Assembly (NCBI GenBank): GCA_028280195.1
Contig: JANQMH010000036.1
Coordinates: 62,001 to 126,000 of the forward strand
DNA: 64,000 nucleotides
Direction: 5' to 3'
Source: Exilibacterium sp.
GTDB lineage: Bacteria; Pseudomonadota; Gammaproteobacteria; Pseudomonadales; Cellvibrionaceae
The notes under the pieces are model-generated. The model saw nothing but the letters and a program-made list of their open reading frames with translations. It searched no databases and was not told the DNA's origin. Every line of letters begins with the position of its first letter. The first letter of the stretch is position 1. This document shows positions 1 through 8,166 of the stretch, piece by piece. A program made the translations under genes and the position numbers.

Positions 1-1
1 G

Positions 2-1426
2 GACAACACCGAACGCCAGGATATCGATGACACCCAGTTCGGCGCCAACGAACGCGCCGGTGATGCGCTGTCGATCTACGCCGGCGCGCCGGTGGCGGAT
101 TCATACGATACGGTATTGGTCGGCCTCAACACCGCCCGTGACTACGGCCCGCAGACCTGGGAGCAGAGTTCGCTGGAGTTGCGCCTGACATCCCCGGGCG
201 GCGAGCGCCTGGATTGGCAGGTGGGCGGTTTTATCTGGAACTCCGAGGTCGACAGGACCTTTGCCCGCTATGATGCTCTTTGTGTCGATGACCCCGGCGG
301 TGTTATCGGCGGAGTCGATATCAGCGGCCTGGCGCCCGGCTCCGAGTGCCCGATAAGCAATATCGTTACCCCTGCGGCACAAGCCGATATGACAGTGGAG
401 TTTGATAACTGGGCGCTGTTTGGCCAGGCGACTTACCAGTTTACCGAAGACCTGGGGCTGACATTCGGCGCTCGCTATACCGATGATGAAGTCTCCTACA
501 CCCACAGTCGCGAGCGAGTGGGCGACGAATATATCGATTTGCTCGGCAACAATAACGGCAATCCGAATGATGATGGCGGGGTGTTTGCACTGCAGGTCGA
601 CAAGCCCGAGACCAGAGATACCGCAAGCGAAACCGATTTTTCTGTCAAGACCGCGCTGCACTACGATATTACCGATTATCTGATGGGCTATGTCAGCTAC
701 GCCCAGGGTTATAAGGGTCCGGCCTTCAATGTGTTTTTCAATATGCGCGACCCGCAGAACCTGCCGCCGATCGCAGCCGAGGAATCGGATGCTTATGAAG
801 TCGGCCTGAAATGGCAGTTCGACCGCGCGGTATTGAACCTGGCCTTGTTTCTGCAGGATTACGACGACTTCCAGGCCAACAGTTTTATCCTCACCGCCGG
901 CGCCGTTACCACTAACCTGACCAATGCCGGGGAGGTGCGCACACAGGGTATCGAATTCGATTTTCTTGCCCAGGCCACCGAAAACCTGCAGTTCTACGGC
1001 GGCATTACCTATGCCAATGCGGAAATCCAGAAGTTTGACTGCAGTATTGCCATTGCCGCGGGGGAGGAGTGTTCGACCCGCAACGGCGAGGATCTGCCCT
1101 TCGCACCCAAGGTCAAGGGCTCGTTTTCCGGCGACTATACCATCCCGCTGGATGCGATGAATATCATTCTGAATACGGGCATCAGTTTTCAAAGTGAGTC
1201 TTTTGCCTCCCAGAATGAGAACGATGCACAGCGCATTCCGGCCTATGCACTGGTCAATACCAGCTTGGCTTTTTCCTGGGACGACGATGCTTACCGCCTG
1301 ACGCTGTACGGCAATAACCTTTTCGATGAGGACTATCCGGCGGCCTACAACGAAAACGGCCGGGTAGTGCGGCTGGCCCGTGACAGTGGTCTCTACTTTG
1401 GCGTTGGCTTCAGGGCCAATTTTTAA
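2..1426 (+). CDS. TonB-dependent outer-membrane receptor, C-terminal part (5' end outside window)
   Basis: The reading frame is open from base 2, so the gene begins upstream and only the last ~475 residues are here. It has the usual look of a TonB-dependent receptor beta-barrel: alternating aromatic/polar strands, stretches such as TFGARYTDDEVSY, GYVSYAQGYKGPAFN and YEVGLKWQFD, an outer-membrane-type end (LYGNNLFDEDYPAAY, then GVGFRANF) and a terminal phenylalanine for BAM recognition. The family imports iron chelates, vitamin B12 or glycans across the outer membrane using TonB energy. The plug domain is missing, so the substrate cannot be judged. Two Cys pairs lie in extracellular-loop-like segments. 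A GTG at 92 lies inside the frame but is not a credible start, because coding-like sequence continues upstream of it. A hairpin terminator follows at 1626. Confidence 0.9.
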   Translation, partial: DNTERQDIDDTQFGANERAGDALSIYAGAPVADSYDTVLVGLNTARDYGPQTWEQSSLELRLTSPGGERLDWQVGGFIWNSEVDRTFARYDALCVDDPGGVIGGVDISGLAPGSECPISNIVTPAAQADMTVEFDNWALFGQATYQFTEDLGLTFGARYTDDEVSYTHSRERVGDEYIDLLGNNNGNPNDDGGVFALQVDKPETRDTASETDFSVKTALHYDITDYLMGYVSYAQGYKGPAFNVFFNMRDPQNLPPIAAEESDAYEVGLKWQFDRAVLNLALFLQDYDDFQANSFILTAGAVTTNLTNAGEVRTQGIEFDFLAQATENLQFYGGITYANAEIQKFDCSIAIAAGEECSTRNGEDLPFAPKVKGSFSGDYTIPLDAMNIILNTGISFQSESFASQNENDAQRIPAYALVNTSLAFSWDDDAYRLTLYGNNLFDEDYPAAYNENGRVVRLARDSGLYFGVGFRANF

Positions 1427-1826
1427 CCGCAAAATATTGCCGGCAGACCCGGCCGGTGCCGACATTGCTCGGCGCCGTGCCGCTGCGGCGCCGAACTGAC
1501 AGCAAATTAATATGCTTAAATATAAGATGTCTTGCATAAGTCAGGTCCCGCCATTAGTATGGGCGGGCGAAGATAAGGTGTATCTCTTCGTTAAATCTGT
1601 GCTTTGTTATTCGGCCATGTGCCGGACGGCCCGCTCCCAGTCGGACATGTTCTGATCTGTCGGCGGGCCGTTTTTTCCCGCTGTTCCTCCATCTTTTTAT
1701 TTACTTTCGGCGCGGTCATCTGATACAAACAATTTATTAGGATTGGTTATATTTAAATAATTAAAAAGAATATGACGATCTTGCAGTTATTCACCGGCGG
1801 TTTTGATTTCACTGATCGATAGAGAG
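1427..1826. other. Intergenic region between receptor and soeA
   Basis: 400 bp without a gene. It holds the hairpin at 1626-1676 and, from about 1690 to 1775, a distinctly AT-rich stretch (TTTAAATAATTAAA near 1752-1765) that is the likely promoter zone for soeABC. No Fnr box, riboswitch or known operator is recognised. Confidence 0.5.
1626..1676 (+). terminator. Probable rho-independent terminator after the receptor gene
   Basis: A perfect 9-bp stem (ACGGCCCGC at 1626-1634 with GCGGGCCGT at 1663-1671) ends in a run of six T (1671-1676). The 28-nt loop is longer than usual. It lies 200 bp after the receptor stop and 150 bp before soeA, so it could end the receptor transcript or act as an attenuator in a soeA leader. 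Confidence 0.55.
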
Positions 1827-4724
1827 ATGCCTGACGATACAGCGCCACTGCCGCAGTTTGAAGACCACGATCAGCAGCGGATCGAATACACCACCTGTTA
1901 TATGTGTGCCTGCCGCTGTGGTATCAAAGTGACGCTGGAAAACGAGCAGGTGCGCTTTATTCAGGGCAACCCCAATCACCCGATCAATAAAGGTGTGCTC
2001 TGTGCCAAAGGCAATGCCGGCATGATGAAGCAGAACTCGCCGGCCAAGCTCAAGGCGCCGCTGTTGCGCAGGCCGGGCACTGAGCGCGGTGGCGGTGAGT
2101 TCGAAGAGATTTCCTGGGAGCGGGCGCTGGATATACTGACCCGGCGCCTGGCCGCTATCCGCGCCACGGACCCGAAAAAACTGGCCTTTTTTACCGGCCG
2201 CGATCAGATGCAGGCGCTCACCGGCTTGTGGGCCAGCCAGTTCGGTACCCTCAACTGGGCCGCCCACGGTGGTTTCTGTTCGGTGAATATGGCGGCGGCG
2301 GGCTTGTACACTACCGGCTATGCCTTCTGGGAGTTTGGCGAGCCGGACTGGGAGCACACCAAGTATTTTATGCTGTGGGGCGTGGCGGAAGACCACTCCT
2401 CCAACCCGATTAAGCTGGGTTTGAAAAAAATCAAGGAACGCGGGGCCAAATTCGTCGCCGTCAATCCGGTGCGAACCGGCTATCAGGCCATCGCCGATGA
2501 ATGGATTGCCATACGCCCCGGCACCGATGCCATGCTGGCCCTGTCGATCGTGCATGTATTATTGCAGCGGCGCCTGATCGACGAAGCGTTTCTGATTCGC
2601 TACAGCAATGCCCCGCAGTTGGTGATGGTGGAGCCGGGCACGGCGCGGCACGGGCTGTTGTATCGCGACGCCGGCGGCAATACCACGGTCTGGGATCAGC
2701 ATAGCGGGGCCGTGGCCGATGCGCGGCGCGCGGATATCGCGCCGGCGCTGGTGGGCGAGTACCTGACCGGGTGCGGCACGAGAGTGACAACCGCCATGAG
2801 TTTGATTTTGGCGAAGTATCTCGATCGGACTTATGCGCCGGAGAATGCCGCCGACGTTTGCGGTGTTGCGGCGGCGGATATCGAGCGGATCGCGCTGGAA
2901 ATCGCCCATGTCGCTTTCCGGGAAAGCATTACCCTCGATATCGAATGGACCGACTGGGCCGGGCGCAAGCACGATAAATTTATCGGCCGGCCGGTATCCA
3001 TGCACGCCATGCGTGGTATCTCCGCCCATTCCAACGGCTTTCAAACCTGCCGGGCTCTGCACCTGCTGCAGGTTTTGCTCGGTACGGTGGACTGCCCGGG
3101 CGGGCACCTGGCCAAGCCGCCCTATCCGAAACATATACCACCGGCCATCAGGCCGGCACAGGACGCCAGTGCCGATACGCCGCTGCCGTCGCCGCCGCTG
3201 GGTTTTCCCAGAGGACCGGAGGATCTGGTGATCGATGCCGACGGCAGGCCGTTGCGAATTGACAAGGCCTTTTCCTGGGAAGCGCCGCTGGCCAATCACG
3301 GCCTGATGCATATGGTGATCAAAAATGCAGTGGCGGGCGACCCTTATCCGATCGATACACTGATGTTGTTTATGGCCAATATGGCCTGGAACTCGTCGAT
3401 GAATACCCGCCAGACCATCGAGATGTTGCAGGCCAAAGACGATGCCGGTGGCTACAAAATCCCCTTTATCGTCAACTGCGACGCTTTTCATTCGGAAATG
3501 GTCAACCACGCCGATCTGGTATTGCCGGACACCACGTATCTGGAACGCTTCGATACCATTTCCATGCTCGATCGGCCGATATCCGAACCCCACGCCGCCT
3601 GCGATTCGATTCGCCAGCCGCTGCTCGAACCGAAGCGCGATGTCAGGCCCTGGCAGGAGGTGATGGTAGAGCTGGCCGGCCGGCTGCGATTTCCGCTGTT
3701 TACCCGCGCTGACGGCAGCCGCCGTTACCGCGATTACAAAGACTTCATCATCAACTTCGAAAAAGCGCCGGGTATCGGCTTTCTGGCCGGGTATCGCGGT
3801 AAAGACGGCGATCAACATCTGCGCGGTGAACCCAACCCCGGGCAGTGGCAGCAGTATATCGACAACGAGTGTTTTTTCGAGTATCCGTTTGCCGATAACC
3901 AGCGCTATTTGCGCCATGCCAATCTCGACTATCTGCAACTGGCCAAACACGCCGGCTGGGTCGCTTCCACCGAGCAGATCATTATCGAACTTTATGCGGA
4001 GCCGCTGCAGAAGTTTCGCCTCGCCGGGCAGGGGCTTTACCACGGGCCACAGCCGTCGCGCGCGGCCGACAAGCAGCGCCTGGTGCGATACTTCGACCCG
4101 CTGCCGTTTTACTACGCCCCGCTGGAGCAGCAACGGCTGCCGCATGGACGCTATCCGTTTTACGCCATTACCCAGCGGCCGATGTTTATGTATCACTCCT
4201 GGGATTCGCAAAATCCCTGGCTGCGGCAGATCGGTGCGCACAATTATCTGTATATGAACCGGGCGCGGGCTGCGGCGCTGGGTATTGCCGATCTGTCCTG
4301 GGTATGGGTGGAATCCCATAACGACAAAATAAAAGTGCAGGTGAAACTGATGGAGGGGGTTGCCGCCGATACGGTCTGGACCTGGAACGCGATCGGCAAA
4401 CGCGGCGGCGCCTGGGGCCTGAGTGCTGAGGCCAATGAATGTCGCCGGGGCTTTCTGTTAAATCACCTGATTGCCGAATCGCTGCCGCGCACCGGGGACG
4501 ATACCAGCCTGAGCAATTCCGATCCCATTACCGGGCAGGCGGCCTGGTATGATCTGAAAGTGAATATTACGCCTGCGCCCGCCGGGGAGGCGCTTAGCTG
4601 GCCGCAGTTTACGCCGATCGAGCCGTTGCCCAATGCCGATGTTTCCCCGCCTCAACTGCATGTCAGCAGCCATGAGAACGTCAATATCAAACGCGCTTTC
4701 AGCGATATAATCAGCGGGGATTGA
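1827..4724 (+). CDS. soeA: Sulfite dehydrogenase (quinone), molybdopterin catalytic subunit SoeA
   Basis: 965-residue member of the complex iron-sulfur molybdoenzyme (DMSO reductase) family. Numbering from the ATG at 1827, an N-terminal [4Fe-4S] site is formed by C24, C27, C31 and C59, followed by the bis-MGD domain. The segment AAHGGFCSVNMAAAG carries a cysteine (C151) placed as the likely Mo ligand. GVAEDHSSNPIKLGLKKIKE and the C-terminal molybdopterin-binding domain (QRPMFMYHSWDSQNPW) match SoeA. There is no Tat signal, consistent with the known cytoplasmic location. It would oxidise sulfite to sulfate and pass electrons through SoeB to SoeC and quinone. A TTG at 1803 could extend the protein by 8 residues; the ATG at 1827 has AGAGAG directly before it, so neither start has a good Shine-Dalgarno. 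Polysulfide, thiosulfate or DMSO reductase are alternatives, but the companion subunits fit Soe best. Confidence 0.8.
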   Translation: MPDDTAPLPQFEDHDQQRIEYTTCYMCACRCGIKVTLENEQVRFIQGNPNHPINKGVLCAKGNAGMMKQNSPAKLKAPLLRRPGTERGGGEFEEISWERALDILTRRLAAIRATDPKKLAFFTGRDQMQALTGLWASQFGTLNWAAHGGFCSVNMAAAGLYTTGYAFWEFGEPDWEHTKYFMLWGVAEDHSSNPIKLGLKKIKERGAKFVAVNPVRTGYQAIADEWIAIRPGTDAMLALSIVHVLLQRRLIDEAFLIRYSNAPQLVMVEPGTARHGLLYRDAGGNTTVWDQHSGAVADARRADIAPALVGEYLTGCGTRVTTAMSLILAKYLDRTYAPENAADVCGVAAADIERIALEIAHVAFRESITLDIEWTDWAGRKHDKFIGRPVSMHAMRGISAHSNGFQTCRALHLLQVLLGTVDCPGGHLAKPPYPKHIPPAIRPAQDASADTPLPSPPLGFPRGPEDLVIDADGRPLRIDKAFSWEAPLANHGLMHMVIKNAVAGDPYPIDTLMLFMANMAWNSSMNTRQTIEMLQAKDDAGGYKIPFIVNCDAFHSEMVNHADLVLPDTTYLERFDTISMLDRPISEPHAACDSIRQPLLEPKRDVRPWQEVMVELAGRLRFPLFTRADGSRRYRDYKDFIINFEKAPGIGFLAGYRGKDGDQHLRGEPNPGQWQQYIDNECFFEYPFADNQRYLRHANLDYLQLAKHAGWVASTEQIIIELYAEPLQKFRLAGQGLYHGPQPSRAADKQRLVRYFDPLPFYYAPLEQQRLPHGRYPFYAITQRPMFMYHSWDSQNPWLRQIGAHNYLYMNRARAAALGIADLSWVWVESHNDKIKVQVKLMEGVAADTVWTWNAIGKRGGAWGLSAEANECRRGFLLNHLIAESLPRTGDDTSLSNSDPITGQAAWYDLKVNITPAPAGEALSWPQFTPIEPLPNADVSPPQLHVSSHENVNIKRAFSDIISGD

Positions 4725-4728
4725 GGCG

Positions 4729-5418
4729 ATGAAACTGGGGCTGGTGATTGACCTCGACACCTGCGTCGGCTGCCACGCCTGCGCCACGGCCTGCAAGCAG
4801 TGGAATACCTCCGGCACCATCGGCCCGCTGGCGGACAGCGAACCCTATGGCAAGGATCCCAGCGGCACCTGGTTGAACCGTGTACGCACCTACGAGGTCG
4901 GCGATTCGCCCGACAGTAAAACCGTGCATATGCCGATGTCGTGCCTGCACTGCGAAGACGCCGCCTGTGTGACGGTATGCCCCACGGGCGCCTCTTACAA
5001 GCGCGTGGAGGACGGCATTGTCCTGGTCGATCAGGACCAGTGCATGGGCTGCAATCTGTGCGCCTGGGCCTGCCCTTACGGCGCGCGCGAGTTGGATCAA
5101 CAGCAGGGCACGATGAAGAAATGCACGCTGTGTATCGATCGCATCTATGATGAGCAGTTACCGGAGGCCGAGCGGCAGCCGGCCTGTGTGTTGACCTGCC
5201 CGACCAAGTCCCGCCTGTTCGGCGATTTCGACGATCCGCAGTCCGAGGTCAGCGTGGCGGTGCGCGAGCGGGGCGGGCAGGACCTGATGCCGGAGCTGGG
5301 TTATCAGCCGACTAATAAATATTTGCCGCCGCGCAATCCTAAAGTGGTGGCGAAGATGGAAAGGCGTTCGGTGGTTGGTTTGTTGTCGAGTTGGGTGAAT
5401 AAAGTGATTTTGCGGTAG
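4729..5418 (+). CDS. soeB: Sulfite dehydrogenase iron-sulfur subunit SoeB
   Basis: 229-residue four-cluster ferredoxin of the DmsB/PsrB type. Cysteine groups are seen at C12/15/18/22, C72/75/80/84, C105/108/111/115 and C132/135/153/157, giving four [4Fe-4S] clusters. The N-terminus MKLGLVIDLDTCVGCHAC is characteristic of SoeB. No signal peptide is seen. It starts 4 nt after the soeA stop, so it is almost certainly translated from the same message. Its role is electron transfer from the SoeA molybdenum site to the membrane subunit. The expected partner soeC is not adjacent: 488 bp of palindromic repeat DNA intervenes. Confidence 0.85.
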   Translation: MKLGLVIDLDTCVGCHACATACKQWNTSGTIGPLADSEPYGKDPSGTWLNRVRTYEVGDSPDSKTVHMPMSCLHCEDAACVTVCPTGASYKRVEDGIVLVDQDQCMGCNLCAWACPYGARELDQQQGTMKKCTLCIDRIYDEQLPEAERQPACVLTCPTKSRLFGDFDDPQSEVSVAVRERGGQDLMPELGYQPTNKYLPPRNPKVVAKMERRSVVGLLSSWVNKVILR

Positions 5419-5462
5419 TTTGTTTGTGGAGGTCAGGTGTTTGTTGGGGAGGTTTGGTGCTG

Positions 5463-5586
5463 ATCGATCCGGTCCGCACTCGGGTTGAGGGTTCGAGACA
5501 CGCCGTGAATACGTCCATGTAGGCTTCTCGCCAGCATCCCTGCTGGCGAGAGCCCCGAACCCTCAACCCGAGCGCGGACCTACCAC
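5463..5586 (+). repeat. Palindromic element, copy A (conserved core, private arms)
   Basis: Outer arms 5471-5495 and 5556-5580 are 25 bp, complementary with one mismatch. Inside is a hairpin with a 10-bp perfect stem CTCGCCAGCA / TGCTGGCGAG around a TCCC loop (5527-5550), preceded by CGCCGT at 5501. The borders ATCGATCCGG (5463-5472) and GGACCTACCAC (5576-5586) recur exactly at copy B (28428-28567). The arm sequence is unrelated to the arms of the other two copies, although pairing is kept. It sits between soeB and soeC. Confidence 0.85.
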
Positions 5587-5641
5587 CGTGGTTCTTTGCA
5601 GTTCTTACTAAAAATCAAAAATTTTTGTCAAGAATTGCGGG

Positions 5642-5837
5642 GGTAGGCCGGCCTCTCCGAAGGGCTTTCAGAAACTCTCGACAGCAGGGATGCTGGCGAG
5701 AAGCCTACATGGGTGGAGCGGACAAAGGCGAAGCATCGCTTCGCCCCGCGCAACGACCGAAATCTGTGATTTCGGGCCGGACCCGCTTGCGGGGGTTTAC
5801 GGCGGGTTTCTGAAAGCCCTTCGGAGAGGCCGGCCGG
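5642..5837 (-). repeat. Palindromic element, copy C (inverted, long loop)
   Basis: Arms 5646-5675 and 5806-5835 are a perfect 30-bp inverted repeat whose sequence differs from the arms of copies A and B. Read on the minus strand it has the same order: CCGCCGTAAACCC, then the core CTTCTCGCCAGCATCCCTG (5703-5685), then the closing arm and a TACC border (GGTAGGCC on the plus strand). Compared with copy B, about 80 bp extra sits between the CGCCGT segment and the core. That insert holds three small hairpins: GCGAAGC/GCTTCGC, CGAAAT/ATTTCG and CCCGC/GCGGG. Confidence 0.85.
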
Positions 5838-5906
5838 TTGGATGGCACAATCCTTCTTAAGTGATGGCCGATCATACCCGAATTTATCAGCTGTTGGAGA
5901 GTCACC

Positions 5907-6839
5907 ATGAACCCGGCCTTTTCTGTACTCGTATTTACCGTCGCTTCAGGCGCGGGCTACGGCATGATTTCCCTGGTGGTGGCGATACACTTACTCGGTT
6001 TGATTGCGCCACTTGGCAAACAGGATATTATCGTTACCACAGTCATTGCCCTGGTTTTGGTAACCCTGGGGCTGTTGTCATCCACACTGCACCTGGCCAA
6101 GCCGAAAAACGCCTGGCGCGCGTTTAGCCGCTTCCGCACTTCCTGGCTGTCCCGCGAGGGCGTATTCGCCGTGCTTTATTATCCGCTGGTTTTCGCCTAC
6201 CTGCTGTGCGTCTGGCAGTCCGATACGCTGACGGTGTGGGTAACCGTTACCGGGCTGGCCGTGATCGGTCTGGGCGTGGCGACGCTGTTTTGCACGGGTA
6301 TGATTTATGCCAGCCTGAAAACCATTCCCCAGTGGCATATGCCGCTGACACCGTTGAATTATATGCTGTTGGCAGCGATGTCCGGTGCTGTTCTGCTGCT
6401 GGCCATTCATGCCGGCAGCCGCCGCTCTGAGGACCTCGCCGCCTGCAGTATCGCGCTGCTTGGCCTCGGCCTGGCGGCCAAAACGATTTATTTCTACTGG
6501 ATCGGCAAGCCCTCGGGTTCCTCCATCAAGACCGCCACGACCTTTAGCCGCTCGCGGGTGCGGCTGTTGGACCAGGGGCACAGCGCCGGCAGTTTTTTGA
6601 ATAGGGAATTTATTTTTAACCTCGAGCCGCTGCACCTGCTGAGGCTGCGCTGGCTCGCCCTCGGGCTGGGCTTCGGCGTGCCGCTGGCGGCGATCGGCGC
6701 GTTTTTACAGCTCGGCGCCGCCGCTTTGACCTGGGTCGCGGCGCTGGCGATGCTTTGCGGTCTGCTGCTGGAGCGCTGGCTGTTTTTTGCCGAAGCCCGG
6801 CATGTGGTCAGGCTCTACCACGGCGACCAGACGGTATGA
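5907..6839 (+). CDS. soeC: Sulfite dehydrogenase membrane anchor SoeC (DmsC/NrfD-type)
   Basis: 310-residue polytopic membrane protein with about eight hydrophobic helices and the start MNPAFSVLVFTVASGAGYGM seen in SoeC/DmsC-type anchors. The family binds quinone and anchors the molybdoenzyme and ferredoxin subunits to the cytoplasmic membrane. GGAGAG (5894-5899) lies about 7 nt before the ATG, which supports this start. It follows soeB on the same strand but after a gap filled by two palindromic elements, so it may need its own promoter or depend on read-through across strong hairpins. It is convergent with galM, whose stop is 17 bp away. Confidence 0.8.
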   Translation: MNPAFSVLVFTVASGAGYGMISLVVAIHLLGLIAPLGKQDIIVTTVIALVLVTLGLLSSTLHLAKPKNAWRAFSRFRTSWLSREGVFAVLYYPLVFAYLLCVWQSDTLTVWVTVTGLAVIGLGVATLFCTGMIYASLKTIPQWHMPLTPLNYMLLAAMSGAVLLLAIHAGSRRSEDLAACSIALLGLGLAAKTIYFYWIGKPSGSSIKTATTFSRSRVRLLDQGHSAGSFLNREFIFNLEPLHLLRLRWLALGLGFGVPLAAIGAFLQLGAAALTWVAALAMLCGLLLERWLFFAEARHVVRLYHGDQTV

Positions 6840-6856
6840 GCGGCTGCGGCGGCGTT

Positions 6857-7927
6857 CTATTTCAGGCTGAATTTATAGGCGGTTTTTGCCCGATAGATAT
6901 CACCGGGCAGCAGTGTGGTGGTGGGAAAATGTGGCTGATTGGGGGAATCGGGGAAGTGCTGGGTTTCCAGGCACAGCGCGCTGCGTGGCCCGTAGGGCAC
7001 ACCGCTCTTGCCGGGCCGCCGGCGGTCGAGAAAATTGGCGCTGTAAAACTGCACGCCGGGCTGGCTGGTCCAGACTTCCATGACGCGGCCGGACTGCGGC
7101 TCGGTGACTCTGGCGGCGAGGGCGTAATCCGAACCCGTCGCCGGCTTGTTCAATACCCAGTTGTGATCGTAGCCGCCGCCGCGGACCAATTGTTCGTCGC
7201 CGGTGTCAATACGCGCGCCGATGGCGCTCATCTGCCTGAAATCGAATGCCGTATCCGCGACTGGCCGCAATTCGCCGGTGGGAAGCATCTTTGCGTCGAC
7301 CGGCAGGTAGGTATCGGCATTGAGCTGCAGCCGGTGTTGCAGAATATCGCCATTGCCTTCGCCGCGCAGGTTGAAATAGGCGTGGTTGGTGAGGTTGACC
7401 ACTGTTGCCTGATCGGTACTGGCGCGGTAGTCGATGGTGAGGGCGTTGTCGTCGGTCAGGCGGTAGCTGACGCAGACATCGAGGTTGCCCGGGTAGCCCT
7501 CCTCGCCGTCGCGGCTGCGATAGTGCAGATGCAGGGTGTCGCGCAGGTATTCGGCGCGCCAGCGTTTTTTGTCGAAGCCCTGCTTGCCGCCGTGCAGGCT
7601 GCAGGCACCGCCGGCATCGGTTGCCAGGGTGTAAGTGCTGCCTTGCAAAGTGAATCTGCCTGCGGCAATGCGGTTGCAGTAGCGTCCTATGGTGCTGCCG
7701 AAGTAGGCTGAGTCGGTCAGGTAGTCGGCGAGGCTGTGGTAGCCCAAGACGATATCGGCCAAACGGCCCTGGCGATCGGGTACCAGCAACTGCACCAGGG
7801 TAGCGCCGTAGTCGGAGATTTTTGCCTGCAGGCCGTTGGCGTTGACCAGGCTGTACAGCTTGGCGCTGCTGCCGTCTGCAAGCCGGCCGAAGTCTTCGCT
7901 AACGGTAGCCGCTGTTTTATCGTTCAT
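6857..7927 (-). CDS. galM: Aldose 1-epimerase (mutarotase)
   Basis: 356-residue galactose mutarotase of the GalM family, interconverting alpha and beta anomers of galactose or glucose. Family motifs are visible: substrate-binding Asn-Arg in GRYCNRIAAGRF, SLHGGKQGFDK with the first conserved His, VNLTNHAYFNLRG with the second, and the catalytic Glu in CLETQHFPDSPNQPHFP near the C-terminus. No signal peptide is seen, so it is cytoplasmic. The ATG at 7927 is preferred to a TTG two codons upstream (7933); neither has a strong ribosome site. It is divergent from the alpha- and beta-galactosidase pair across a 239-bp gap and is probably controlled with them. Confidence 0.92.
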   Translation of the reverse strand: MNDKTAATVSEDFGRLADGSSAKLYSLVNANGLQAKISDYGATLVQLLVPDRQGRLADIVLGYHSLADYLTDSAYFGSTIGRYCNRIAAGRFTLQGSTYTLATDAGGACSLHGGKQGFDKKRWRAEYLRDTLHLHYRSRDGEEGYPGNLDVCVSYRLTDDNALTIDYRASTDQATVVNLTNHAYFNLRGEGNGDILQHRLQLNADTYLPVDAKMLPTGELRPVADTAFDFRQMSAIGARIDTGDEQLVRGGGYDHNWVLNKPATGSDYALAARVTEPQSGRVMEVWTSQPGVQFYSANFLDRRRPGKSGVPYGPRSALCLETQHFPDSPNQPHFPTTTLLPGDIYRAKTAYKFSLK

Positions 7928-8089
7928 GGACAAAGCCCATATACCTCCACGCCGGCGCTTGATCTGCGGTCAAACAAAAGGCGCTAATATACCACACTGA
8001 ATTGCCGTGCCGCCGCGCGCGGGGCCGCTTCAGGGATTGCTTTAGCATTTATAGTATTAATCAGATAAAACAGATGATACCCTGATCGA

Positions 8090-8117
8090 TTGACGAACGA
8101 TACTGTGATTCTATTGA
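8090..8117 (+). promoter_or_regulatory. Candidate promoter for the galactosidase genes
   Basis: TTGACG (8090-8095) and TATTGA (8112-8117) are separated by 16 bp. The -35 is close to consensus and the -10 is weak. The predicted start falls inside a 15-bp direct repeat. No other sigma-70-like pair this good was seen in the 7928-8166 divergent region. Confidence 0.35.
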
Positions 8118-8150
8118 GACGCTTGTAGATATCAAAGACGCTTGTAGATA
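8117..8150 (+). repeat. 15-bp direct repeat in the 5' leader of the alpha-galactosidase
   Basis: AGACGCTTGTAGATA occurs at 8117-8131 and again at 8136-8150, a 19-bp period, ending five bases before the ribosome site AAGGAG (8155-8160). It may be an operator for a regulator not in the window, or a local duplication. Confidence 0.6.
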
Positions 8151-8166
8151 GATAAAGGAGCCGCTC

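Noticed and set aside
2559-4319. Long open frame on the minus strand opposite soeA
   Set aside because: It is a shadow of the GC-rich codon pattern; the plus strand carries all molybdoenzyme motifs and the minus translation matches no family.
5625-5813. Short frames inside the palindromic elements
   Set aside because: They recur because the core repeats (RQQGCWREAYM in two copies) but are interrupted differently in each copy; the DNA structure is what is conserved.
1827-6839. DMSO or polysulfide reductase (DmsABC/PsrABC)
   Set aside because: The catalytic subunit lacks a Tat signal and the SoeB/SoeC N-termini match sulfite dehydrogenase; kept as a lower-ranked alternative.
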